From NCBI RefSeq assembly GCF_003992005.1, contig NZ_RQVL01000019.1, positions 1-42,875 on the forward strand: a stretch of DNA of 42,875 bases, read 5' to 3'. Made by a program: the position numbers and the translations under genes. This document shows, one piece after another, positions 7,866 through 16,205 of this stretch (its first letter is position 1; every line of letters starts with the position of its first letter). The DNA comes from Veillonella sp. VA139 (lineage in GTDB: Bacteria; Bacillota; Negativicutes; Veillonellales; Veillonellaceae). The notes beneath the pieces were generated by a model that had not been told where the DNA came from, made no database searches, and saw only the letters and a list, made by a program, of their open reading frames with translations.

Positions 7866-8282
7866 TTATGCATTTACTAGTGCTTTACCTAATGCTTCAC
7901 ATTGTTCTTTACCAGAATCATCAGGTTCGCCTAGTACTGGTAATTTATCAACTACAACGCCGTTAGCACCTTCTACGCGACCAGCCCAGTCATCTAACCA
8001 AGAGCCACCCCAACCGTAGGAGCCGAACAATACTACTTTTTTACCTGCCAATTTAGGTTCTAATGCTTCATAGAATGGTGCAAATTCACCATCTTCTAAT
8101 TCTTCCGCACCCATATCAGCGCAACCTAATGCTAATTTTTCATAGCCTGCAGCTTCATCAGCAGTGATTTCCGAAACAGATTTTACTACCACTTCTTGAC
8201 CAGCATCAGCGATGCCTTTACCTACAGCTTCTGCCATTGCAGCAGTGTTACCAGTTCCAGACCAATAAATTACAGCGATCAT
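7866..8282 (-). CDS. Flavodoxin
   Basis: A short-chain flavodoxin of 138 residues that carries electrons through FMN in the cytoplasm and often replaces ferredoxin when iron is scarce. The phosphate-binding loop SGTGNTAAM lies at about 8-16, and the second FMN loop YGWGGSWLDDW at about 88-98. I take the ATG at 8282, preceded by AGGAGGTAAC, rather than the upstream ATG at 8300, which would add six residues. It follows the DUF3793 gene closely (stop at 8294, 11-base gap) and shares its promoter. The promoter carries an iron-box-like dyad, consistent with induction under iron limitation. Confidence 0.92.
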   Translation of the reverse strand: MIAVIYWSGTGNTAAMAEAVGKGIADAGQEVVVKSVSEITADEAAGYEKLALGCADMGAEELEDGEFAPFYEALEPKLAGKKVVLFGSYGWGGSWLDDWAGRVEGANGVVVDKLPVLGEPDDSGKEQCEALGKALVNA

Positions 8283-8293
8283 AATGTTACCTC

Positions 8294-8860
8294 CTAGCAT
8301 GCCGTTACGGCAACCAAAGACTCTAAAGATTTTCCTTTATTCAACTGTGCGTGACAGTAGTCACGGCACATTCGAAAACAATGAAATGCGTGCATAGCTG
8401 ACGCTTGATTTCCATATACCTTCCAGTCACCACAGACTTTATAGCCTGCTCCACGGAATTGAATAAACGCTTTTACATCTTCTAATGGATATCCTAAAAA
8501 CACACCGATTTCATGAGGAAACACATCGCTCATTTCAATGCGCTCACGCAAATGTAATAGCCAATCTGCCAATGTTTCATAGGATTCATATCCATAATTT
8601 TGTAAAAATGCTAGCACTTCAGGTTGTCGCAAATAGTCCTCAAGCATACGTTCACGAAATACGAGTAATAATTTTCGTTTTTCACAATGGCACAGTTCAT
8701 AAAAGAACAGTCCTTTTTGATTAAATTTATCATTATACTCATGTGTTTTTTCTACCATCGTTGCCCCTAAATGCTGAGGTAATGCAACAAGATTTGCTAC
8801 TTTAATACCTCTAATTGCGGGCGCACAATGGTAACCAATAATCTGCTCGATGGATTCCAT
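8294..8860 (-). CDS. DUF3793 family protein
   Basis: A 188-residue soluble protein. FPHEIGVFLGYPLEDVKAFI at about 125-145 and the Cys-rich parts ELCHCEKRK and CFRMCRDYC mark the DUF3793 family, whose function is not established. The frame opens from a GTG at 8899. I prefer the ATG at 8860 (MESIEQIIGYHC), which has AAGGCAGG upstream, because the first 13 residues lack a ribosome site. It is transcribed with flavodoxin from a promoter at 8981-9009. The pairing and the dyad suggest a role in iron or flavodoxin-linked metabolism. Confidence 0.78.
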   Translation of the reverse strand: MESIEQIIGYHCAPAIRGIKVANLVALPQHLGATMVEKTHEYNDKFNQKGLFFYELCHCEKRKLLLVFRERMLEDYLRQPEVLAFLQNYGYESYETLADWLLHLRERIEMSDVFPHEIGVFLGYPLEDVKAFIQFRGAGYKVCGDWKVYGNQASAMHAFHCFRMCRDYCHAQLNKGKSLESLVAVTAC

Positions 8861-8954
8861 TTGTCGTACCTGCCTTTTTACGTATTTTGGGGAGAACACT
8901 TGCTCTCACAGCAAATAGATAATCCGGATATATATCATCTCGAAAGATGATTTA

Positions 8955-8972
8955 AAATAATGAAAATTATTT
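8955..8972 (-). promoter_or_regulatory. Iron-box-like dyad downstream of the flavodoxin operon promoter
   Basis: The sequence is a 7-4-7 inverted repeat, AAATAAT-GAAA-ATTATTT, inside a longer run of ATAAT/ATTAT words. It lies just downstream of the -10 (8981-8986), overlapping the expected start, which is a repressor position. AT-rich dyads of this kind resemble Fur boxes, but assignment to Fur is inference. A small hairpin (8934-8940 with 8945-8951) lies further into the leader. Confidence 0.55.
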
Positions 8973-8980
8973 CTATTATT

Positions 8981-9009
8981 ATAATACAAATAATCCTAAC
9001 TTCTGTCAA
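8981..9009 (-). promoter_or_regulatory. Promoter of the DUF3793-flavodoxin operon
   Basis: On the minus strand there is consensus TTGACA (9004-9009), a 17-base spacer and TATTAT (8981-8986). The leader is about 115 nt to the ATG at 8860. Confidence 0.8.
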
Positions 9010-9040
9010 TAAGTATGAGAAGTTTTTTCATTTTAAAAGG

Positions 9041-9116
9041 AAAAGTTGCACCCTTTGCAATTTCACTATCCCACAGGCTCCCATGGTAATAGTCAATCTC
9101 AAAGTTTGCAACTTTT
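9041..9116 (-). terminator. Large structured hairpin, probable terminator after the secreted-protein gene
   Basis: Outer arms 9041-9050 and 9107-9116 pair over 10 bp (AAAAGTTGCA with its complement). A 2x2 internal loop follows, then 9053-9057 with 9100-9104, then an inner helix 9065-9069 with 9089-9093. The minus strand continues into CTTTTCCTTTT, so it can act as a terminator starting 3 bases after the stop at 9119. The long structured loop is unusual for a terminator and could be a small RNA or binding element. Confidence 0.6.
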
Positions 9117-9118
9117 TC

Positions 9119-9724
9119 TTATAATACATATTGTAATTGTTTTCTCAGCATGTCGTCTTTCACATGGGTCAATACATATCGCAAACGAGGAGCCCCTGTG
9201 CTATCAGCTAGGAATGCAATCTGCACATACATAGGATATTCTACCTGCTTAAACCATGTATTCACGATGATTTCACCAACATAGATATTCTTTTTTGTTT
9301 CACGAAAGGGAACGACTAGTGTAAATATTTCTGGATGCTCCTGTACATATGCTTCATAATCTTGAATCATAGATAGGGTATAATTAGATCCCACTGGCAC
9401 AGTAGTAGGATGCCAACCATCTTTCTGCGGACCAAACCCATAGAGCAAAGTTCCTTCACCGTAACGAGCATAGTAATAATTATTGTCTCGCTTATCCAGT
9501 ATTTGATAGGATGTACTCATATCAATCCCGATATCACGCAATCCAATTTTTAATGATTGTGCTACCCCAGACGAAAGGATACTGCTACTAGCCCCTTCCT
9601 GCACCAACATCGTGGACGGCCATTGTATAGATGACGTATTTGCTGCCTCTACGCTAGTCATCATGCTGGTCATAATACACGTGAAAGCTACTCCACATAA
9701 AAGATATGGTATATTTCTACTCAT
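9119..9724 (-). CDS. Secreted or periplasmic protein of unknown function
   Basis: A 201-residue protein with an N-terminal export signal. After MSRN comes a hydrophobic core to about residue 24 and a probable signal peptidase I site after SVEA (about residue 27), with N-T-S-S following. The mature part is mixed, with tyrosine-rich stretches (NNYYYARYGEG), no cysteine and no motif I recognise. It starts 9 bases after the glnS stop on the same strand, so it is probably the second gene of a glnS transcript. No functional link to the synthetase is evident. The large hairpin at 9041-9116 closes the unit. Confidence 0.75.
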   Translation of the reverse strand: MSRNIPYLLCGVAFTCIMTSMMTSVEAANTSSIQWPSTMLVQEGASSSILSSGVAQSLKIGLRDIGIDMSTSYQILDKRDNNYYYARYGEGTLLYGFGPQKDGWHPTTVPVGSNYTLSMIQDYEAYVQEHPEIFTLVVPFRETKKNIYVGEIIVNTWFKQVEYPMYVQIAFLADSTGAPRLRYVLTHVKDDMLRKQLQYVL

Positions 9725-9733
9725 GGTATTCGC

Positions 9734-11434
9734 CTAACCTTGCTTCTTTTGCATTTTAGCCCATGTATCGCGCATACCTACGGTACGATTCATTATGATA
9801 TGATCTGCTGTGCTATCTTTATCTGTTACAAAATAACCTGTACGCAAGAAATGATAATGGTCCCCTGCTTGTGTCGTACGGAATGCAGCTTCCCCTTTAG
9901 CAGATTTTACTTCTAAAGAATTTGGATTTAACTGTTGCAAGAAATCTTTGTCCGCTGTTTCATCATCTGTTTTTAATAGATAGTCATAAAGGCGAACTTC
10001 CATATCTACAGCCGTAGATGCTTCTACCCAATGCAAGATACCTTTCACTTTCTTTTGGCAGCCTGTGCCAGATTTTGTAGCTGGGTCATATGTACAATGA
10101 ATTTCAGTGATATTGCCATTGTCATCCTTTACTACAGATTGACATTCAATGATGTAGGCCCCTTTTAAGCGTACTTCTTTGCCAGGTGCTAAGCGGAAGA
10201 ATTTTTTCACTGGTTCTTCCATGAAGTCACCACGTTCGATGTACACTTCACGACCAAATGTCACTTCACGAGTACCCATGTCTTCATTTTCTGTGTTGTT
10301 TTCAATAACAAGAGTTTCTGTTTGACCTTCTGGATAGTTGGTGATGACAACTTTCACAGGGTCTAATACCGCCATGTAGCGAGGTGCTTTTAATTTCAAA
10401 TCTTCACGGATACAGAATTCTAATAGACCTACTTCTACCATGCTATCTGCTTTAGCAACACCGATGCGTTCACAGAAATCACGAATGGACTCTGGTGTAT
10501 AACCACGGCGACGCAAGCCGGAAATCGTCGGCATCCGAGGATCATCCCAACCGCTTACAAGGTTCAATTCTACTAATTGGCGCAATTTACGTTTACTCAT
10601 CACCATATTCGTTACATTTAAACGAGCAAACTCAATTTGTTTTGGTTTTTCTATATCTTCCCAATCTTCTAACACCCAATTGTACAATGGGCGATGTACT
10701 TCAAATTCTAAGGTACATACAGAATGAGTAATACGTTCTATAGCATCAGATACTGGATGGGCATAGTCATACATAGGGTAAATATTCCATTCAGAACCTG
10801 TACGATGATGTTCTGCATGTAAAATGCGATACAATACAGGGTCACGCATGACAATGTTCGGATCTGCCATATCAATTTTGGCACGCAACACTTTTTCCCC
10901 ATCTTTGTATTTGCCGTCTTTCATTTCTTCAAAGAGTCGTAAATTTTCTTCTACACTACGATCACGGTAGGGACTATTCGTACCTGGAGTTGTAAAATCG
11001 CCACGAGTAGCACGGATTTCTTCTGGTGTTTGATCATCTACATAGGCTTTACCTTTTTTAATCAACACTTGAGCATATTCATATAGTTTACCGAAATAGT
11101 CCGATGCATAATGTACATCCCCATACCACTCAAAGCCTAACCATTTTACATCTTCTTCGATGGACTCTACATATTCCACATCTTCTTTCACTGGATTTGT
11201 ATCGTCAAAGCGCAAATTTGTGAGTCCTTGATAGGATTTACCAAGACCAAAATTTAAACAAATGGATTTCGCATGACCAATATGTAAATACCCATTTGGC
11301 TCTGGAGGGAATCGTGTATGTACACGTTTTCCATAGGTATTTTCTTCATTGTCTGTATTAATAATCGCTTCAATAAAATTAACTGTTTGAGGCGTTGTTT
11401 CTTCTATACTCATCATCGTCTCTTTCGATTCCAT
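9734..11434 (-). CDS. glnS: Glutaminyl-tRNA synthetase
   Basis: A 566-residue class I aminoacyl-tRNA synthetase that charges tRNA-Gln with glutamine directly. The HIGH motif is at 51-54 in [12 protein letters not shown], and the KMSKS counterpart is VMSKRKL near residue 280. Both anticodon-binding beta-barrel domains follow to the C-terminus, which ends in an RDTWAKM-type tail. The length is normal for the family. Two later in-frame ATGs (residues 7 and 8) are weaker start candidates; AGAGGAAG precedes the chosen one. It has an extended -10 promoter upstream and probably co-transcribes the secreted protein gene. Confidence 0.95.
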   Translation of the reverse strand: MESKETMMSIEETTPQTVNFIEAIINTDNEENTYGKRVHTRFPPEPNGYLHIGHAKSICLNFGLGKSYQGLTNLRFDDTNPVKEDVEYVESIEEDVKWLGFEWYGDVHYASDYFGKLYEYAQVLIKKGKAYVDDQTPEEIRATRGDFTTPGTNSPYRDRSVEENLRLFEEMKDGKYKDGEKVLRAKIDMADPNIVMRDPVLYRILHAEHHRTGSEWNIYPMYDYAHPVSDAIERITHSVCTLEFEVHRPLYNWVLEDWEDIEKPKQIEFARLNVTNMVMSKRKLRQLVELNLVSGWDDPRMPTISGLRRRGYTPESIRDFCERIGVAKADSMVEVGLLEFCIREDLKLKAPRYMAVLDPVKVVITNYPEGQTETLVIENNTENEDMGTREVTFGREVYIERGDFMEEPVKKFFRLAPGKEVRLKGAYIIECQSVVKDDNGNITEIHCTYDPATKSGTGCQKKVKGILHWVEASTAVDMEVRLYDYLLKTDDETADKDFLQQLNPNSLEVKSAKGEAAFRTTQAGDHYHFLRTGYFVTDKDSTADHIIMNRTVGMRDTWAKMQKKQG

Positions 11435-11492
11435 GTGATTCTTCCTCTCTGCTATTGATTATACACACGTGCACGCATTGCACATTCTCTTT

Positions 11493-11498
11493 ATTATA
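11493..11498 (-). promoter_or_regulatory. Extended -10 promoter of glnS
   Basis: The minus strand reads TGGTATAAT, that is a TG-N extension plus consensus TATAAT at 11493-11498. The -35 region is poor. It lies 59 bases from the glnS start. Confidence 0.55.
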
Positions 11499-11572
11499 CC
11501 ATAGGAATTGCTATCTTTCATCGACATATTGCCCATACTCATATCCAATTCCCTAGTATGTATCTCTACCAA

Positions 11573-12559
11573 TTATTCCTCAGTAGACGCATAATTGACA
11601 CTTTCATTGACACAGGTCAACAATGGTTTACCTTGTACACCAGCAATCAAATTATTGGCTGTTAACATAGCCATTTCCTTGCGCGTACGATCCGTGAAAG
11701 ACCCAATATGTGGCACCACTAAGCATTTACCTGTTCTAAGCAATGGATGGTCTGGTCCTATTGGTTCTGGGTCTACTACGTCAAGAGCAGCGTAATCAAT
11801 TTGACCTGTTTCTAATGCGTGCACTAATGCATCTGTATCCACAATTTTTCCACGACCGACATTCACAAATAAAGCCGTTTCTTTCATCATTTCAAAAGCC
11901 TCTGCATCAATTAAATGATAGGTTTCCTCTGTCAACGGAGCCATCACTAAAATGATATCGCTAGTAGTGAGCAATTTGCCTAATGACACATAGGTGGTCA
12001 TCAGCAAGCTATCATCATTGCGACGGTTACGATTATGATATTGTACAGTCATTCCAAAAGCACGTGCTCTACGAGATACAGACACACCAATCTTACCCAT
12101 ACCAATAATACCCAATGTCATACGGCTTAAATCCTTCCCTTTTATATTCGAAGGTCGTTCTGCCCATTTACCATCCTTAACGAACTGAGCATTTTCATAA
12201 ATTCTACGGCTCGCTGCTGCCATCAATGTGAAAGCCAACTCCGCAGTGGTTTCTGTTAATACATCTGGCGTATTGCCATAAGGTATATGACGTGTTGTTA
12301 ACGCATCTACATCCACGTTATCATAGCCTACAGAGGCTTGGGCGATGACCTTCAAATGCGGTGCCTGTGAAATCAAATCTTCATCCACAGTAAAATGATT
12401 AATACTCCATAAACCATCTGCATCACGCAGCCATTCTTTTAATAGATCTTTAGGCATTTTTTCTTTTTTTGTCCACTGGCGCACCCTTACATGTTCGCTT
12501 AAATAGACGAGTGCATCTTTACGCACCAATCCTGGTACCACTACTACTGGTTTATCCAT
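11573..12559 (-). CDS. D-2-hydroxyacid dehydrogenase (glyoxylate/hydroxypyruvate reductase type)
   Basis: A 328-residue NAD(P)H-dependent reductase of 2-oxoacids. The nucleotide-binding GMGKIG lies at 153-158 in the central Rossmann fold. Catalytic residues are R236 (NVGRGK), E265 (DPEP) and H284 (VPHIG). The pattern fits glyoxylate, hydroxypyruvate or 2-ketogluconate reductases; the exact substrate cannot be read. The frame extends to a TTG at 12580, but GTGAGG six bases before the ATG at 12559 decides the start. It forms a single-gene unit with an extended -10 promoter about 130 bases upstream. Confidence 0.9.
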   Translation of the reverse strand: MDKPVVVVPGLVRKDALVYLSEHVRVRQWTKKEKMPKDLLKEWLRDADGLWSINHFTVDEDLISQAPHLKVIAQASVGYDNVDVDALTTRHIPYGNTPDVLTETTAELAFTLMAAASRRIYENAQFVKDGKWAERPSNIKGKDLSRMTLGIIGMGKIGVSVSRRARAFGMTVQYHNRNRRNDDSLLMTTYVSLGKLLTTSDIILVMAPLTEETYHLIDAEAFEMMKETALFVNVGRGKIVDTDALVHALETGQIDYAALDVVDPEPIGPDHPLLRTGKCLVVPHIGSFTDRTRKEMAMLTANNLIAGVQGKPLLTCVNESVNYASTEE

Positions 12560-12688
12560 GGTATACCTCACTTTCATCAATCACTATGTCTAGGCAAGAG
12601 GTTGCTTGCCATATACGTATACATATAGGCAATGGACTCGCCATGCCTTCACAATCTTAATAGGGAAGAAAATGGTTCTTCTTGCTAA

Positions 12689-12694
12689 ATTATA
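12689..12694 (-). promoter_or_regulatory. Extended -10 promoter of the hydroxyacid dehydrogenase gene
   Basis: The minus strand carries TGATATAAT (TG-N plus TATAAT at 12689-12694) just downstream of the XRE-gene terminator. The -35 is weak (TTTATT). It implies a leader of about 125 nt. Confidence 0.55.
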
Positions 12695-12715
12695 TCACAT
12701 CTGGTTTGGTAATAA

Positions 12716-12751
12716 AAAAGCACAGAACTATTTTCATAGAACTGTGCTTTT
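12716..12751 (-). terminator. Terminator after the XRE regulator gene
   Basis: A 10-bp stem AAAAGCACAG (12716-12725) pairs with 12742-12751, and the loop holds a further short helix (CTA with TAG). Both sides are T-rich when read outward. It lies about 110 bases after the XRE stop. The 100 bases between hold nothing that I recognise. Confidence 0.8.
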
Positions 12752-12859
12752 CATTTTGTAGATACATTAACTTGCACTCTCAAACGTACCCGAGAGCTGC
12801 TACGCTTTCTATACGATGATATGCTATCCCACAAACGTCCCTAGAATAACATGTTTATC

Positions 12860-13219
12860 CTACCAATTGGATTTTCCTTCATTGAACATTTCAAATGCAT
12901 GTGCAATTTGGCGTCTCAATTTTAATCGTTGTGAATCACTTAATACATATTCTACACCATTATGTGCGATGCGCCCATTTTTTACAATGCTACTCAAATC
13001 GTAAAGAATTTCTCTGGCCATGCTTGCATTGCCAGCTAATTCATCAATTGTTACATCATAATAATTAGCTAATCGCTTTAAGGTTTCCAAATCAGGCTCT
13101 CGATATCCTGTTTCGTAATTTGACAGGGCAGCATTACTAATACCAATATCACGAGCCACATCTAGTTGACTCCGCCCAATCCGTTTACGGGCATGTCTTA
13201 AATTTTCACCTAATGCCAT
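12860..13219 (-). CDS. XRE-family transcriptional regulator
   Basis: A 119-residue DNA-binding protein. Residues 6-60 form a Cro/C1-type helix-turn-helix: QLDVARDIGISNAALSNYE holds the two recognition helices, followed by EPDLETLKRLANYY. The C-terminal 55 residues are helical, with no recognised ligand domain. It is a single gene with an extended -10 promoter and its own terminator. Target genes are unknown, and there is no prophage nearby, so a housekeeping regulator is more likely than a phage repressor. Confidence 0.85.
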   Translation of the reverse strand: MALGENLRHARKRIGRSQLDVARDIGISNAALSNYETGYREPDLETLKRLANYYDVTIDELAGNASMAREILYDLSSIVKNGRIAHNGVEYVLSDSQRLKLRRQIAHAFEMFNEGKSNW

Positions 13220-13269
13220 TGTATCACCCCTTATACTACGTGAATCTATAGTATAAATAACCTATCCCT

Positions 13270-13275
13270 ATTATA
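13270..13275 (-). promoter_or_regulatory. Extended -10 promoter of the XRE gene
   Basis: The minus strand reads TGCTATAAT (-10 at 13270-13275), 51 bases upstream of the ATG at 13219. No good -35 is present. Confidence 0.55.
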
Positions 13276-13410
13276 GCATGAGATACAATAGATTTGCTAT
13301 AGAAAACCACTATTTCACATCTCACGAATTGTGTATCTCTCTATGTTTTTTAGCATTTTTGAATTATATTACACGAATTGAATTGTTTATCCCACATGTG
13401 CATGTGTAGT

Positions 13411-13453
13411 TTTGATTTATTTTAATCAAAGAAAATAGATTTTATTCTATTTT
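13411..13453. repeat. AT-rich dyads between the XRE gene and the first YbjN-like gene
   Basis: Two inverted repeats lie side by side: TTTGATT-N6-AATCAAA (13411-13430) and AAAATAG-N8-CTATTTT (13432-13453). The word TATTTTAATCA occurs twice (13418 and 13448). They lie beyond the stop at 13482, so they may end that transcript, or they may be operators for the neighbouring XRE protein. Neither role is proved. Confidence 0.5.
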
Positions 13454-13481
13454 AATCATTTTCACTCACAAACTATTTATA

Positions 13482-13946
13482 TCATTCATGTGCATGTTCA
13501 GGTGGTGGTAATTGCTCAACTTGGAATACCTCGCCAATAGTTTGAATTTTTCCAGGGATATATTCTACAATTTGAGTCATCAATACATATAACAGTCGTG
13601 GATCAAAATTAGAATTAGCACTCTGATTGATGCAATCTAAATACACGCTATCATCATCTTCTTCGATATAGTATTTAAAACTTTTATACGTACTATTTTC
13701 ACGGTTAATGAATGTCAAAATATCTTGACGGTTTTCCTTGGTCACAACACCTGCACCAATCAATAAACGAATCGTAGCATATATTGTGTCATCTAACAAC
13801 AGAAACACAGGAATATCCCCTAATTCTGTTTGTACATAGGAGCGAAATACAACTGTGTGATCTTCATCTCCAACTTCACGTTTCTCAAAGCATGTCAGTT
13901 TCTCATCAATGAGAAATTGTTCAAATACTCTAGCTTTTTCATTCAT
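13482..13946 (-). CDS. YbjN-like (type III chaperone fold-like) protein, shorter paralogue
   Basis: A 154-residue acidic cytoplasmic protein. N-terminal EKARVFEQFLIDEKL is followed by a beta-rich part with VFLLLDDTIYATIRLLIGAG, then NFDPRLLYVLMTQIVEYIPG. The same blocks occur in the same order in the gene immediately upstream, so the two are paralogues from tandem duplication. The pattern (short helix, antiparallel strands, helix) resembles YbjN/sensory-transduction regulator proteins. I offer this as fold-level similarity only, with no known function. The start has CGAGGTG upstream. A strong terminator lies between the pair, so expression of this copy may be attenuated. Confidence 0.65.
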   Translation of the reverse strand: MNEKARVFEQFLIDEKLTCFEKREVGDEDHTVVFRSYVQTELGDIPVFLLLDDTIYATIRLLIGAGVVTKENRQDILTFINRENSTYKSFKYYIEEDDDSVYLDCINQSANSNFDPRLLYVLMTQIVEYIPGKIQTIGEVFQVEQLPPPEHAHE

Positions 13947-13960
13947 AGGTACACCTCGTT

Positions 13961-13988
13961 AAAAAAAGGCATTGTTTGTCACAATGCC
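13961..13988 (-). terminator. Terminator between the two YbjN-like paralogues
   Basis: An 8-bp GC-containing stem (GGCATTGT at 13968-13975 with 13981-13988) has a 5-base loop and is followed on the minus strand by seven T residues. It lies 25 bases after the upstream copy's stop and 15 bases before the downstream copy's start. Confidence 0.85.
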
Positions 13989-14013
13989 CATATAAATTAA
14001 TTTTCAATAAACC

Positions 14014-14577
14014 TTACTCTTTTTTAGATTTTGTAGTTTTACGTGGTTTGCTATCTTTTTTAGTTGCTGTTTCTACTACTGGAGTTGCTGCTTCTACTGC
14101 TGGAGTTTCTTCTTCACCAGTTGCTTCTACCTTTACGCTTTCCACAGCTGCAATAATACGAGTTAAATCTTTTTGTGTATGCGGATACAATACTTCAAAA
14201 ATAGTGTACGCCACTAGTTCCGGATCAAAGTTATCTCCACTCATTAGGCTTACATCTAGAAGAATTGCTTCGTAACCATTTTCTTCCATTAAATAGTGTT
14301 TAAAACATTTGAATTCGCTATTTAATTGATTCAACACATCTAATGTTGCTTTACGTTGTTCTGGTGTAAAACGACCTCCAGCAATTTCTAAACGCACAAA
14401 ACCAAATGGTGTGTCATCCAATACAACAAATAGTGGGAACACAATATCATTATATTCTACAGTTGCATCAAATACTACTGTATTATATGGGTCATTTTCA
14501 ATCTCACGAAGAGTAAAAAGATTTGTTAATTCATTTTCTTTAATAAACTGTTGAAATAATTCTGCTTTTTTATTCAC
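14014..14577 (-). CDS. YbjN-like protein, longer paralogue with basic tail
   Basis: A 187-residue protein whose first 145 residues parallel the downstream copy: KKAELFQQFIKENEL, FPLFVVLDDTPFGFVRLEIAGG and NFDPELVAYTIFEVLYP. It then adds an Ala/Glu/Thr/Val-rich linker (about 148-172) and a strongly basic end (KKDSKPRKTTKSKKE). Such a tail could bind nucleic acid or an acidic partner; that is inference. The start is GTG at 14577 with TGGAG eight bases upstream. There is no export signal and no recognised catalytic motif. The upstream neighbour xpt is on the same strand, with an 84-base gap. Confidence 0.65.
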   Translation of the reverse strand: MNKKAELFQQFIKENELTNLFTLREIENDPYNTVVFDATVEYNDIVFPLFVVLDDTPFGFVRLEIAGGRFTPEQRKATLDVLNQLNSEFKCFKHYLMEENGYEAILLDVSLMSGDNFDPELVAYTIFEVLYPHTQKDLTRIIAAVESVKVEATGEEETPAVEAATPVVETATKKDSKPRKTTKSKKE

Positions 14578-14661
14578 TGTTTTATCTCCATATCCACTAC
14601 ATCCAAATTAAAAATCATTACCATAATGATACCACAAAAACAAGGTTCTTTTCAATCATTA

Positions 14662-15243
14662 TTAGTTTTCTTCTTCCACATAGATACAACGATCATTTTC
14701 AAATCGTGCAATGCGCACTAAGGAGTGTACATCATAACCAGCTTTTACTAACCGCTCACGACCAGGTTGAAAGGACTTTTCAATAACAATGGCAATGCCT
14801 TCCACTGTATCCCCTGCACCTTCTACTAGTTTTGCTAATCCCATAGCTGCTTCACCACTAGCTAAGAAATCATCAATAATCAACACTTTTTCACCAGAAG
14901 GCAAGAATTTTTTAGAGATGGTTACATCATAATTTTCTTCTTTTGTGTAAGAGTAAACTACTGAATGATACACATCTTCTGTCATCAAAATAGATTTTTT
15001 CTTACGAGCAAATACCAAAGGTACATCTAACTCAATCGCTACTTGTAACGCAATAGCAATACCAGATGCTTCAATAGTCACAATACGTTCAATACCACGT
15101 CCTTCAAATTGTTTAGCAATTTCCTTACCAATCTGAACAAACAATTTAGGATCAATTTGATGATTTAAAAATCCATCTACTTTTAACACTCGATTGTTCA
15201 ATACAATACCTTCTGCATCAATACGTTGTTTTAATAATTCCAC
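14662..15243 (-). CDS. xpt: Xanthine phosphoribosyltransferase
   Basis: A 193-residue type I phosphoribosyltransferase that converts xanthine plus PRPP to XMP in purine salvage. The PRPP-binding signature VLIIDDFLASGEA is at 120-132. IEASGIAIA near 58-66 and the substrate-hood end FENDRCIYVEE are typical of Xpt. The start is GTG at 15243 with AAGGAGG upstream; no suitable ATG exists. It lies 11 bases after the LysR gene in the same operon. No purine riboswitch is visible, unlike the situation known in Bacillus, so the LysR protein may take over control. Confidence 0.92.
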   Translation of the reverse strand: MELLKQRIDAEGIVLNNRVLKVDGFLNHQIDPKLFVQIGKEIAKQFEGRGIERIVTIEASGIAIALQVAIELDVPLVFARKKKSILMTEDVYHSVVYSYTKEENYDVTISKKFLPSGEKVLIIDDFLASGEAAMGLAKLVEGAGDTVEGIAIVIEKSFQPGRERLVKAGYDVHSLVRIARFENDRCIYVEEEN

Positions 15244-15254
15244 GATGATCCTCC

Positions 15255-16145
15255 TTATTGTTTTCTGTCTTTCAATATATTTATAAATTGCGAAACGCCT
15301 TCTGTTAGTGCATCCATTCTTGACCGCACCAGTACAATACGTCGTTCAGGAATCTGCAAGTTCGTTTTTAGCTCCACTAAAGAACCTTGTTTCAATTTCT
15401 CTCTCGCTACCAATTCTGGCACCAAGGAAATGCCTAAATTAATTTCTACTAAGTCTATGAGTACATCTAAGCTTCCCAATTCAAAGGCTGGGCTTGTACA
15501 CCGATTATGGGTTACTGCATCAAAAAAAGTACGACTACTAGCTCCCATAGTAAGCAATAGCAATGGCTCAGCCATAATTTCATCAATGGTCCAAATCTTC
15601 GATTCATCTTTGTAGACCGTTCCACCTACAAAGATATCTTGCATTGACTCTAATTCCATCACTTCAAGATGATTATTATCATACAAACCATCATAGGCAT
15701 GCACCACCGCAATTTGTGCCTCTCCTGCTTCAATCATGCCCACACATTCACGAGATGGTCGATTGGTGACACGCAAGCTAATATCTAATTGCTTTTCTTG
15801 CCAACTTTTGAAAGTAGGTAATAAAAAGTGTTTACTCAAGGTATCTGTAGCAGCTAGATGTAAACTTTTATACTCCCTTGATAAGCGTTCTTGCAATTTA
15901 ACAATTCCATTATCCAAGATAGAAAACGCTTCTACAGCAGTTTCAAAAAGCTCACGACCAGCTTTGGTAAATGCTACAGATTTTGTTGTCCTTTCAAATA
16001 GGGGGATTCCCAAATCTTTCTCTAATTGCTTAATACTTTGACTAATGGCTGATTGAGAAACGCCATTCGCTTTTGCCGCTTTCGAGAACGATAAATGTAA
16101 CCCTACCCCCACAAAGGCACGCAGTAATTCTGCTGACACAGACAT
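15255..16145 (-). CDS. LysR-family transcriptional regulator
   Basis: A 296-residue regulator. An N-terminal winged helix-turn-helix (about 5-62; SFSKAAKANGVSQSAISQSIKQLE) is followed by a periplasmic-binding-protein-like effector domain (about 90-290). It is the first gene of the lysR-xpt operon and is divergent from the flavodiiron gene, the classic arrangement for a LysR protein that controls its neighbour. Three CTTATAA-type words in the shared 235-base spacer could be its sites. The effector is unknown; a purine or a redox-linked signal would fit the neighbours. The start ATG has GAGG eight bases upstream. Confidence 0.9.
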   Translation of the reverse strand: MSVSAELLRAFVGVGLHLSFSKAAKANGVSQSAISQSIKQLEKDLGIPLFERTTKSVAFTKAGRELFETAVEAFSILDNGIVKLQERLSREYKSLHLAATDTLSKHFLLPTFKSWQEKQLDISLRVTNRPSRECVGMIEAGEAQIAVVHAYDGLYDNNHLEVMELESMQDIFVGGTVYKDESKIWTIDEIMAEPLLLLTMGASSRTFFDAVTHNRCTSPAFELGSLDVLIDLVEINLGISLVPELVAREKLKQGSLVELKTNLQIPERRIVLVRSRMDALTEGVSQFINILKDRKQ

Positions 16146-16205
16146 AACAACCTCAATCTACTACAAATATAATATACTTTCAATTAATTTTTACTATTAT
16201 ATATG

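Noticed and set aside
15244-16145. Purine riboswitch before xpt
   Set aside because: Xpt starts 11 bases after the LysR gene, and the lysR leader has no purine-aptamer core. Control by LysR is more likely.
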